Source: Ardenticatenales bacterium
GTDB lineage: Bacteria; Chloroflexota; Anaerolineae; Promineifilales; UBA4811
Assembly (NCBI GenBank): GCA_013139935.1
Contig: WSZX01000128.1
Span: forward strand, 1-5,591
DNA: 5,591 nt
Direction of reading: 5' to 3'
Each line of letters starts with the position of its first letter. Positions within the stretch are counted from its first letter, which is position 1. Below the pieces are notes generated by a model. The model saw only the letters and a list, made by a program, of their open reading frames with translations. It was not told the DNA's origin and searched no databases. Position numbers and translations under genes: made by a program. Positions 1 through 5,591 of this stretch are shown piece by piece.

Positions 1-1023
1 GACCGGGACGTGATCGTCAATGGGCTTCCCATCGAGGTGGATGGGTACATAGTCGGCACGTTGGTAGTCTCCAACGCGTGGACCGGTGCGCTGGGACATA
101 TTGAGCAAGAATACATGGGACAGGTGAACCAGGCGCTTGTCTGGGGTGGGTTGGGGGCTGTGGTGGCCGCTCTCCTGCTGGGGACCGTCCTCGCGTGGCG
201 GATCACGACGCCGATCCGCAAGCTCACCCACGCGGCCGAGGGGGTTGCCGCTGGGGACCTGACCCGCCGCGTGGGCGTCTACTCTCGTGACGAAATCGGT
301 CAATTAGCGGTCACCTTTAACCAGATGGCTGATCATCTGGCGCGGGCCGACGGGATTCGCCGGCAGATGACGGCCGACATTGCCCACGAACTGCGCACGC
401 CCCTCAGCATCATCCGGGGTCAGGTGGAAGCCATCCAGGACGGCATCTTTGCCCCCGATGCAGAGCACCTGGCCCCAATTCACGATGAGACCTTGCTGCT
501 TGGCCGGTTAGTAGAGGACTTGCGCACCCTGGCGCTGGCAGATGCGGGACAGTTGAGGCTGCAGAAAACCGAGGTGGATGTGATTACCTGGTTGGAGCGC
601 ATCGTGGCCGGATTCCATCCCCTGGCGGCGGCCAAGGACATCACACTTACAGTGGACGCCGCACCCGGCATCCCTCGAATTCTCATCGATATCCAGCGCA
701 TGGGGCAGGTGGTGTCCAATCTGCTGGCAAACGCCATCCGACATACGCCGGAAGGGGGAGCGGTAGCGGTGCAGGCGCGTTCCAATCACGAACTCATCGT
801 TGAGATCTCGGACACCGGGCCCGGCATATCGCCGGCCGATTTGCCTCAGGTTTTTGACCGTTTCTGGCGTGGGGATAGATCGCGAGCGCGGGACAGGGGT
901 GGATCTGGATTGGGCCTGGCTATCGCCCGGCAATTGGTTGAGGCACATGGCGGCCGGATATGGGCTGAAAGCGAGCCTGGCGCCGGCGCGACCTTTGGCT
1001 TGGCACTGTCACGGAGTAGCTGA
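1..1023 (+). CDS. Sensor histidine kinase, 3' part (5' end outside window)
   Basis: This is a two-component sensor kinase that would autophosphorylate on a histidine and pass the phosphate to a response regulator, probably encoded just upstream. The reading frame is open from base 1, so the GTG at base 10 is internal and the true start is missing. Counting from the first visible codon, the end of an extracytoplasmic sensing region is followed by a transmembrane helix at about residues 46-66 and a HAMP linker at about 63-115. A HisKA dimerisation domain follows, with the H-box HELRTP and phospho-acceptor His129 (codon at 385-387). The HATPase domain has N-box asparagines near 240 and 244, the G1 motif DTGPG at about 271-275, an F-box (FDRFWRGD) and the G2 motif GGSGLGL at about 300-306. 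All catalytic boxes are intact, and the architecture matches BaeS-like kinases. The signal sensed cannot be inferred because most of the sensor region is missing. Confidence 0.95.
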   Translation, partial: DRDVIVNGLPIEVDGYIVGTLVVSNAWTGALGHIEQEYMGQVNQALVWGGLGAVVAALLLGTVLAWRITTPIRKLTHAAEGVAAGDLTRRVGVYSRDEIGQLAVTFNQMADHLARADGIRRQMTADIAHELRTPLSIIRGQVEAIQDGIFAPDAEHLAPIHDETLLLGRLVEDLRTLALADAGQLRLQKTEVDVITWLERIVAGFHPLAAAKDITLTVDAAPGIPRILIDIQRMGQVVSNLLANAIRHTPEGGAVAVQARSNHELIVEISDTGPGISPADLPQVFDRFWRGDRSRARDRGGSGLGLAIARQLVEAHGGRIWAESEPGAGATFGLALSRSS

Positions 1024-1310
1024 GACAGAGTGCCTCAGGGTTGCACAAAAGGGCTCCCTCTGCGCATAGCGATCAGGAAGAAGTCGTCCTTCACTGGGTG
1101 GCACATCAGACAAGCTACCCGTGCTCTTGATCAACAGCCGAATATCTGAGGAAAACTGACCGGGGGGGGGCACTCCGCCTTGCTGATGAACCCCAGGGGC
1201 AGAGGTGGGGGCCGGCGCTGGTTCGCCACCCCTGCCAGCTTTCCTGTGCAACAGCGGAACTGCAGAGGGGACGGCGCCTCGCTTGTTTTCTACACTCTCT
1301 CGCTTCGCCA
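1024..1310. other. Non-coding intergenic stretch between kinase and amidohydrolase
   Basis: I see no convincing gene here on either strand. The reverse-strand open frame over 1009-1317 encodes a low-complexity Pro/Arg/Ser-rich product that runs antisense into the kinase end, and it resembles no family I know. The stretch contains a run of nine G residues (1162-1170), a short CCCC-A-GGGG palindrome (1191-1199) and the imperfect inverted repeat listed separately. I found no clear intrinsic terminator with a T-tract after the kinase. Confidence 0.6.
1198..1236. repeat. Imperfect inverted repeat, possible hairpin
   Basis: GGCAGAGGTGG (1198-1208) can pair with CCACCCCTGCC (1226-1236) at 10 of 11 positions around a 17-nt loop. 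The loop region also holds an alternative small stem, GGCG (1214-1217) with CGCC (1224-1227). No T-run follows, only CTTTCC a few bases later, so it is at best a weak terminator for the upstream kinase transcript. It could also be a chance GC-rich structure. Confidence 0.35.
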
Positions 1311-1339
1311 TTGACAAGGTGGCTGGTTCTTGCTATAGT
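1311..1339 (+). promoter_or_regulatory. Sigma70-type promoter with extended -10
   Basis: A perfect -35 hexamer TTGACA (1311-1316) is separated by exactly 17 bp from the -10 hexamer TATAGT (1334-1339), which differs from TATAAT at one position. The -10 is preceded by TG at 1331-1332, giving an extended -10 element (TGCTATAGT). The predicted transcription start is near 1345-1347. It points at the amidohydrolase gene and gives a leader of about 45 nt. A promoter this close to consensus would be strong unless repressed, which fits the palindrome directly downstream. Confidence 0.85.
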
Positions 1340-1342
1340 TGG

Positions 1343-1369
1343 TGAACAGATGTCGGTGACATCTGTTCA
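1343..1369. promoter_or_regulatory. Perfect 12-3-12 palindrome over the transcription start, probable operator
   Basis: The left arm TGAACAGATGTC (1343-1354) and right arm GACATCTGTTCA (1358-1369) are exact reverse complements around a GGT spacer. The palindrome begins 3 bp after the -10 hexamer and covers the predicted +1. This is the usual position of a repressor operator, where a bound dimeric regulator would block RNA polymerase. In the transcript the same bases could form a 5' hairpin ending 8 nt before the Shine-Dalgarno sequence, leaving that site free, so an RNA-level role such as mRNA stabilisation is an alternative. The regulator is not encoded in this window, and I cannot assign the operator to a family. 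Confidence 0.8.
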
Positions 1370-1377
1370 TTCTGGTG

Positions 1378-1383
1378 AAGGAG
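1378..1383 (+). promoter_or_regulatory. Ribosome binding site deciding the amidohydrolase start
   Basis: AAGGAG lies 6 nt before the GTG at 1390, an ideal spacing. An in-frame GTG at 1375 would place this Shine-Dalgarno sequence inside the coding region and has no good site of its own upstream, so 1390 is preferred. Confidence 0.8.
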
Positions 1384-1389
1384 AACCAA

Positions 1390-2733
1390 GTGACGTTGCT
1401 CATTCGCCATGCCGATTTCCTTCTCCGTGACGCCGACCGCGTCGAGCGCGACGTGGATGTCTTGGTGGAGGGAGCCCGGATTGTCGCCATCGGCCCCGGC
1501 CAATCCATCCCCCCGGGAGCCGAGGTCATTGATGCCACCGGTTGCGCCGTCGTACCGGGCCTGGTCAATGCTCATACGCACCTTTACCAAAACTTTCTCA
1601 AGGGTGTGGGGGCAGGACTGCGCCTGGTTCCCTGGTGCGACGCGGTACTGTTTCCCACGGTGGATGTCATCATGCGGGAGAAAGAGGCCGGCAACCAGCG
1701 GCCGGCCTATCTCTGGTCGGCCCTGGGAGCCCTGGAGATGATCCGTGCTGGCACCACCTGCTGTCAGAACATGGATGTCGCGGCCGGTGCAGTTTTCCAG
1801 GCCTGGGACGACATAGGGTTGCGGGGCGTGGGGGCGATCACGCTGGCCGACGATTGGATTCCCGCCGGCGTGATGACAGAGAGCGATGCACTCAGACGAT
1901 CAGCGCTGGATTACCTGGAGCGATGGCACGACACTGGGGGTCGCATCACCGTTAGCCTGGGGCCATCCGCTCCGTTTCTTTGCAGCGACAGCCTGCTAGA
2001 GTGGGTGCGCGAGACCGCCCATGCGCATGACGTGGGCATCCACATCCACGTCAGCGAGACGGCCGGCGAGGTGGAGCAGGCACAACGGAACCATGGCTTC
2101 CGGCCGGTCGAACGGTTGGAAGCGATAGGTCTGCTGAGTGAACGGGTCAGCGCGGTCCACTGTGTGTATCTGAATCAGGCCGAGATCGAGTTCTTGTCCC
2201 GGCGAGGGGTCACCGTCGTTCACTGCCCCAAATCGAACATGAAGCTGGCCGATGGAATCATGCCCTGGCCGGTCCTGAAAGAAGCCGGAGTTGCGGTTGC
2301 GCTGGGCAATGATGGCTGCGCATCCAATGACCTGCTGGACATGTGGGAAGAGATGCGAGTGGCGTCGCTGTTGGGTGGCGTTGCGGCCGGCGATCCGGCC
2401 GTCATCACCCCGAGTGATGTCTTTTGGGCCGCCACCGAGGGTGGCGCACAGGCCTGCCGGGTGGACGCGGGCATGCTGGACCCTGGCCGGCTGGCCGATC
2501 TCATCGTCGTGGACTTGAGTACCGTCCATCTCCGCCCTGTTCATGATATCCTGCAAACACTTGTCTTTTGCGCTCGCGCCACCGATGTGCACGACACGAT
2601 CATTGACGGCCGGGTCGTGATGCGCCAGCGGCAGGTTGTCACCGTGGACGAGGGTGCGTTGCTGGAAGAGGCGGATGCAGCGGGACGCGAGCTGTACGCC
2701 CGCGCGCGGCACAGCACGATCAGGCGCGACTAG
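1390..2733 (+). CDS. Amidohydrolase family protein, nucleoside/heterocycle deaminase type
   Basis: This is a cytosolic metal-dependent hydrolase of 447 residues, the usual length for the SAH/MTA deaminase, SsnA, 8-oxoguanine deaminase and chlorohydrolase branch of the amidohydrolase superfamily. The N-terminus forms the small beta-sandwich start (residues about 1-55), followed by the TIM barrel. The first metal motif NAHTHL gives His62 and His64. HIHVSET gives metal ligand His220 and Glu223, VHC gives His257, and GNDGCASND gives Asp308. By comparison with the Thermotoga enzyme TM0936, these are the complete mononuclear metal site and catalytic set. The C-terminal GRLADLIVVDL segment is also typical of the family. 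These enzymes hydrolytically deaminate, or dechlorinate, an aromatic N-heterocycle. A residue commonly His in the GPHAP motif of SAH/MTA deaminases is Ser193 here, so the substrate may differ. It is the first gene after the promoter and palindrome, and its start is chosen at GTG 1390 on the Shine-Dalgarno position. Family is sure; substrate is unknown. Confidence 0.9.
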   Translation: MTLLIRHADFLLRDADRVERDVDVLVEGARIVAIGPGQSIPPGAEVIDATGCAVVPGLVNAHTHLYQNFLKGVGAGLRLVPWCDAVLFPTVDVIMREKEAGNQRPAYLWSALGALEMIRAGTTCCQNMDVAAGAVFQAWDDIGLRGVGAITLADDWIPAGVMTESDALRRSALDYLERWHDTGGRITVSLGPSAPFLCSDSLLEWVRETAHAHDVGIHIHVSETAGEVEQAQRNHGFRPVERLEAIGLLSERVSAVHCVYLNQAEIEFLSRRGVTVVHCPKSNMKLADGIMPWPVLKEAGVAVALGNDGCASNDLLDMWEEMRVASLLGGVAAGDPAVITPSDVFWAATEGGAQACRVDAGMLDPGRLADLIVVDLSTVHLRPVHDILQTLVFCARATDVHDTIIDGRVVMRQRQVVTVDEGALLEEADAAGRELYARARHSTIRRD

Positions 2734-2966
2734 TCGCTCATGGCGTACTCTGGAAGTGTCGAGGGAGCATGCTTGTTCAGAGCCTCTGGGTGGCTCACCC
2801 TGGGTTGGACTGCGCGTGTCCGTGCTCGGAGGGACCAGGTTCGGGATGGTGATCATTATCATGTGGTGCAGGCCAGGCCCGCTGTCGCCCCTGCCGTTTC
2901 TTGGTTGGGAGAGCAGTATCGACAACGGCGAGAGAGGAATGCCTCACTTGGGAGACACAAGCAGCT
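2734..2966. other. 233-bp gap between amidohydrolase and oxidase
   Basis: No convincing gene or near-consensus promoter is visible. A weak hairpin can be drawn from GCAGG (2868-2872) with CCTGC (2890-2894), plus an inner GGC/GCC pair and a 3-nt bulge. It is followed by CGTTTCTT, which could act as a poor attenuator. The gap is long for an operon, so co-transcription with the amidohydrolase is likely but not shown. Confidence 0.45.
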
Positions 2967-4379
2967 ATGGCTGAATTGCTGGAGCGTCTGAAGGCCATCT
3001 GTGGCCCGGAGCATGTGAGCGATGTGTTGGCCGACAGGCTCTGCTACCGTCGTGACTGTGGGCCGACCCCTGGTGGTGTGCCCGACATAGTCGTGCGGCC
3101 GGAATCGACCGCTGAAATAGTTGGAATAGTCAAGGCCGCCAGCGCGGCCCGCAAGCCCATCTTTATATGGGGACGCGCCACAACCTTTGTGGATTTTGGC
3201 ATCCAGGAAGGTTGCATTGTCATGGCGCTCGATCTGATGAATCGTATTCTCAGCATTGACCTGGAGAACCAGATAGTCACTGTCGAGACGGGCGCCATCT
3301 GGCACGCAGTTGACAGTGAACTCAACAAGCTGGGCTGGGAGATGACGGTGCCGGGCGGGGGCGGGATGTTCTCCTGCACCGTCGGCGGCACGGTAGCTTA
3401 CAATGCTGTTCCCCACGGCATCACCGAATATGGAGTCACCGGCGGGCACGTGGTGTCGTTGGAGGTGGTGCTACCTGACGGCACGGTGGTGCGGACCGCT
3501 TCGGCGGCCAACACCGACGCGCCGCTGCCCATTGAGCGCGGAGCCAACGGACCCGACCTGTCGGGGCTATTCATTGGCTCCTGCGGAACACTGGGAGTGA
3601 TCACCCAGGTCACCATGCGCATCCACCGCATTCCAGAGTGTGAGCGATTTCTGTTCTACGCCTTTGACTGCGTGGACGATTGTGTGGACGCGGCCCAAGC
3701 TGTTCAGGCGCAGGGTGCGGCCACGTTTCTGGTGGGTCTGTTTGGAGGGCCCAAACCGGCCGGGGTCGAGGGAGAGGCTTTTCTGCACACCATCATCCGC
3801 GATAGCGCGGGAGAGGCGGAACGGCGGGCGGGAGCGGCGCGCTCATGCTGTGAGGCGTTGCGAGGCCGGCCGCAGGATCCCGATGGGACCAGGCGCTACT
3901 GGACCGAGCACATGTATTCCTGGCTGCGCAACACTTCTGCCAGCGCCTACTATGGCAGCCGGCCCTACTATTGCCCCGAGGTGGCCGGCTTTCTGCCAAC
4001 CCAAGCGCTCAAAGAGGCCATACCCATGCTGCACGAGTACGTTGGCAGCAATGCGGATTTCGCCCGCGCTGGGATGCGCGTAAAAGGGTTCGATGTCTAC
4101 TTTTCCCCCAATGCTGCTTATCTCTGGGTGGATACTCTCTATCTGGAGACTAGCCCGGAGGCCAAAGAGGTGGGCCTGCAGGTGCGGGCAGAGATCGCGG
4201 AGATGCTCTTCAGCCGTTGGATGTCGCCCGGCGGAATTGTGGCCGGCATCGCGCCCTATATCATGCCCCGCCTGGGTACCACGTTTGACCTGATGAGAAC
4301 CCTCAAGGCGGCGTTGGACCCCCACAACATCCTCAACCCCGGCGTCCTGATGCTGGGCCAGGAGATCATCAATGACTGA
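2967..4379 (+). CDS. FAD-binding oxidoreductase, GlcD-like (FAD-linked oxidase)
   Basis: This is a 470-residue flavoprotein of the PCMH/VAO superfamily (GlcD, D-lactate dehydrogenase and related), expected to oxidise a hydroxy acid or similar substrate. The FAD-binding domain spans about residues 38-225. It contains PDIVVRPEST at 39-48, the cofactor-loop region IWGRATTFVDFG at about 67-78, SCTVGGTVAYNA at 136-147, EYGVTGGHV near 154-162 and DLSGLFIGSCGTLGVITQ at about 197-214. The FAD-oxidase C-terminal domain runs to the family signature DPHNILNPG at 451-459. Two positions look unusual: the loop lacks the common G-x-G-T-S pattern, and Cys206 replaces the Glu of the usual GSEGTLG. The start is ATG 2967, with GGGAG at 2950-2954 as a somewhat distant Shine-Dalgarno; a TTG at 2901 is open but has no ribosome site. 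It overlaps the Fe-S gene by 8 nt, so the two probably form one enzyme. Family is sure; substrate is unknown. Confidence 0.9.
   Translation: MAELLERLKAICGPEHVSDVLADRLCYRRDCGPTPGGVPDIVVRPESTAEIVGIVKAASAARKPIFIWGRATTFVDFGIQEGCIVMALDLMNRILSIDLENQIVTVETGAIWHAVDSELNKLGWEMTVPGGGGMFSCTVGGTVAYNAVPHGITEYGVTGGHVVSLEVVLPDGTVVRTASAANTDAPLPIERGANGPDLSGLFIGSCGTLGVITQVTMRIHRIPECERFLFYAFDCVDDCVDAAQAVQAQGAATFLVGLFGGPKPAGVEGEAFLHTIIRDSAGEAERRAGAARSCCEALRGRPQDPDGTRRYWTEHMYSWLRNTSASAYYGSRPYYCPEVAGFLPTQALKEAIPMLHEYVGSNADFARAGMRVKGFDVYFSPNAAYLWVDTLYLETSPEAKEVGLQVRAEIAEMLFSRWMSPGGIVAGIAPYIMPRLGTTFDLMRTLKAALDPHNILNPGVLMLGQEIIND
4360..4364 (+). promoter_or_regulatory. Ribosome binding site of the Fe-S gene inside the oxidase gene
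   Basis: AGGAG lies 7 nt before ATG 4372, within the last codons of the oxidase. The ATG overlaps the oxidase stop in ATGACTGA, so terminating ribosomes could restart on the Fe-S gene and keep the two subunits in balance. Confidence 0.8.
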
Positions 4380-5553
4380 CAGCAACGGACAAGAGCTGCA
4401 CCTGCAGCCTATCGCCCAGTCCACCTACGAGTGTCTGAGGTGCGCCTTTTGCTTTGACCTGAGCTGGCTGGGCACGGCCAACCTCTGCCCATCCTATGCC
4501 TGGGGCAGTTTTGAGTCCTACGGGGCGCGCGGGCGCGTCGCCTTGGCCCGCGCCATCCTGGAGGGCGAACTAGAGTACGATGAAAGCCTGGTGGAGCGGA
4601 TTTTCGCCTGCACCGAGTGCCGCGCCTGCGCCGAGATGTGCTTCAAGTACATTGACACCGTCAAGATCTATGCTGCGATGCGCGAGGACCTGGCTGCTCG
4701 TGGATTGATCCCGCCGGAGCTGGCGGCCGTGACCGACAGCCTGGTCGAGACGCACAACATCTACAACAAGCCTCATCAAGAACGCTTTTCGTGGCTTCGG
4801 GATCGCACACGGTTGGACCGACCCGCGCCGGTGGCCTTTTTCGTCGGCTGTACACCATCCTACGTGAGGCGAACCCTGGCTCGTGATACGTATGCTGTGT
4901 TGGCCGCTGCGGGGCTGGACTTGACGCTGTTCAGTGACGAGTGGTGTTGTGGACACCCCTTTATGGCGGCCGGCCAACACGAGCGTGCCGCCGAAACGAT
5001 GCGCCACAATGTGGAGGCTCTGGAGCGCCTCGGTGTTGAGCGGGTCGTTTTCGAGTGCCCGGGTTGCATGAGAACCTTCCGTGAGGATGTGCCCGAGGTG
5101 TTGGGGTCCCGTCTCCCGTTTGATACTGTGCATGTAACTGAGGAAATCGCGCGCCAGGTGGAGGCTGGACGGCTTTGCTTCGATGTCTATCAGGCTGGCA
5201 CGGTTGTCACTTATCACGACCCGTGCACGCTGGGGCGTGGCCTGGGCATCTATGACGCGCCGCGGACGATCATCGAAGCGATGCCTGGAATGCGCCTGCA
5301 AGAGATGCCTCGCCACGGGCGGGATGCCTATTGCTGCGGCGCAGGCTCTTTTGTGCGCTATGACTATCCTGGTCTCACCGAAGAGACCGGGGCTGAGCGC
5401 TTCCGCGAGATCGAATCAACCGGAGCACAGCTTGTGCTCACCGCCTGCCCTGCCTGCGTCACGCAGTTGCAGGTCGCTCGCGGACAAATGGACAGCCAGG
5501 TACAGGTGATGGATCTTGTGTCTATGGTCAAGCGTGTTGCTCGATCGAGATAG
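4372..5553 (+). CDS. (Fe-S)-binding protein with two CCG domains (GlcF/HdrD-like)
   Basis: This is a 393-residue soluble electron-transfer subunit of the GlcF/LutA/HdrD type. The N-terminal part has two 4Fe-4S motifs. The first has Cys21, Cys24, Cys27 and Cys39, with an expanded last gap (C-x2-C-x2-C-x11-CP). The second has Cys80, Cys83, Cys86 and Cys90, with regular spacing but CF in place of CP. Between them, RGRVALARAILEGEL is the usual linker. Two cysteine-rich CCG domains follow: the first with Cys160, Cys192-Cys193 and Cys229/Cys232 (CPGC), the second with Cys285, Cys321-Cys322 and Cys359/Cys362 (CPAC). Both are complete, as in HdrB/HdrD, where such domains can hold noncubane clusters. 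I see no signal peptide or membrane helix. With the coupled flavoprotein upstream, it probably takes electrons from FAD to a quinone or another acceptor. It is not obviously a true heterodisulfide reductase, since no other Hdr gene is present. Confidence 0.92.
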   Translation: MTDSNGQELHLQPIAQSTYECLRCAFCFDLSWLGTANLCPSYAWGSFESYGARGRVALARAILEGELEYDESLVERIFACTECRACAEMCFKYIDTVKIYAAMREDLAARGLIPPELAAVTDSLVETHNIYNKPHQERFSWLRDRTRLDRPAPVAFFVGCTPSYVRRTLARDTYAVLAAAGLDLTLFSDEWCCGHPFMAAGQHERAAETMRHNVEALERLGVERVVFECPGCMRTFREDVPEVLGSRLPFDTVHVTEEIARQVEAGRLCFDVYQAGTVVTYHDPCTLGRGLGIYDAPRTIIEAMPGMRLQEMPRHGRDAYCCGAGSFVRYDYPGLTEETGAERFREIESTGAQLVLTACPACVTQLQVARGQMDSQVQVMDLVSMVKRVARSR

Positions 5554-5562
5554 TTCTGGCCC

Positions 5563-5591
5563 ATGGCGGCAATAGAGATCAAGAGGAACAA
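5563..5591 (+). CDS. Possible start of a further gene, cut by the window end
   Basis: ATG at 5563 opens a frame (MAAIEIKRN) that stays open to the last base. It has only a weak upstream GAGA as ribosome site. Alternatively, AAGAGGA at 5581-5587 could be the Shine-Dalgarno of a gene starting just outside the window. Nine codons are too few to assign a function, and either reading would extend the operon. Confidence 0.25.

Noticed and set aside
1026..1061. CAGAG/CTCTG pair just after the kinase stop as a terminator
   Set aside because: The stem is only 5 bp with a long loop and no T-tract follows.
1009..1317. Reverse-strand frame of 102 codons covering the intergenic region
   Set aside because: The product is low-complexity, its end runs into the kinase gene, and it would start inside the -35 region of the forward promoter; no family resemblance.
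1375..1389. Upstream in-frame GTG as amidohydrolase start
   Set aside because: The AAGGAG ribosome site would lie inside the coding region; GTG 1390 has ideal spacing.
1996..2925. Long reverse-strand open frame of 309 codons
   Set aside because: It lies antisense to the well-supported amidohydrolase, shows no recognisable domain, and is the type of shadow frame expected in GC-rich coding DNA.
2901..2966. TTG 2901 as the oxidase start
   Set aside because: No ribosome site precedes it, and the extra 22 residues do not resemble the family N-terminus.
3843..4424. Reverse-strand open frame of 193 codons
   Set aside because: It is antisense to the end of the FAD oxidase and the start of the Fe-S gene, with no domain signature.
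4570..5316. Reverse-strand open frame of 248 codons
   Set aside because: It is fully antisense to the Fe-S protein, whose cysteine motifs prove the + strand frame; its product has no family features.
4372..5553. Annotation as a heterodisulfide reductase subunit
   Set aside because: The CCG domains resemble HdrB/HdrD, but no HdrA/HdrC/HdrE partner is present and the coupled partner is a GlcD-like flavoprotein.

Overview
The window is GC-rich bacterial chromosome-type DNA. It carries four protein genes, all on the + strand, and I see no RNA gene, insertion sequence, integrase or CRISPR array. The base composition, frequent GGCCGG words and gene families would suit a GC-rich bacterium such as a member of the Chloroflexota, but this taxonomic guess is weak because no marker gene is present.

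Layout. Bases 1-1023 hold the 3' part of a membrane sensor histidine kinase whose 5' end lies outside the window. Bases 1024-1310 are non-coding apart from a G9 tract and an imperfect inverted repeat. A near-consensus sigma70-type promoter (TTGACA, 17-bp spacer, TATAGT, with an extended -10 TG) sits at 1311-1339. It is followed by a perfect 12+3+12 bp palindrome at 1343-1369 that covers the expected transcription start. Next come an amidohydrolase of the nucleoside/heterocycle deaminase type (GTG start at 1390, end 2733), a 233-bp gap, a GlcD-like FAD-linked oxidase (2967-4379), and an iron-sulfur protein with two ferredoxin-type motifs and two CCG domains (4372-5553). The last two genes overlap by 8 nt and are probably translationally coupled. 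The final 38 bases may contain the start or leader of a further gene.

How the genes may work together. The oxidase and the Fe-S protein look like a GlcD/GlcF-type or LDH/HdrD-type pair: a flavin subunit oxidises an organic substrate and passes electrons through 4Fe-4S and CCG-type clusters to a quinone or another carrier. The upstream deaminase-type amidohydrolase would release ammonia from a nitrogen-containing substrate. A small catabolic unit (hydrolytic deamination plus dehydrogenation) under local repressor control is the simplest reading. The substrate cannot be told from the sequence. The histidine kinase appears to end a separate upstream unit.
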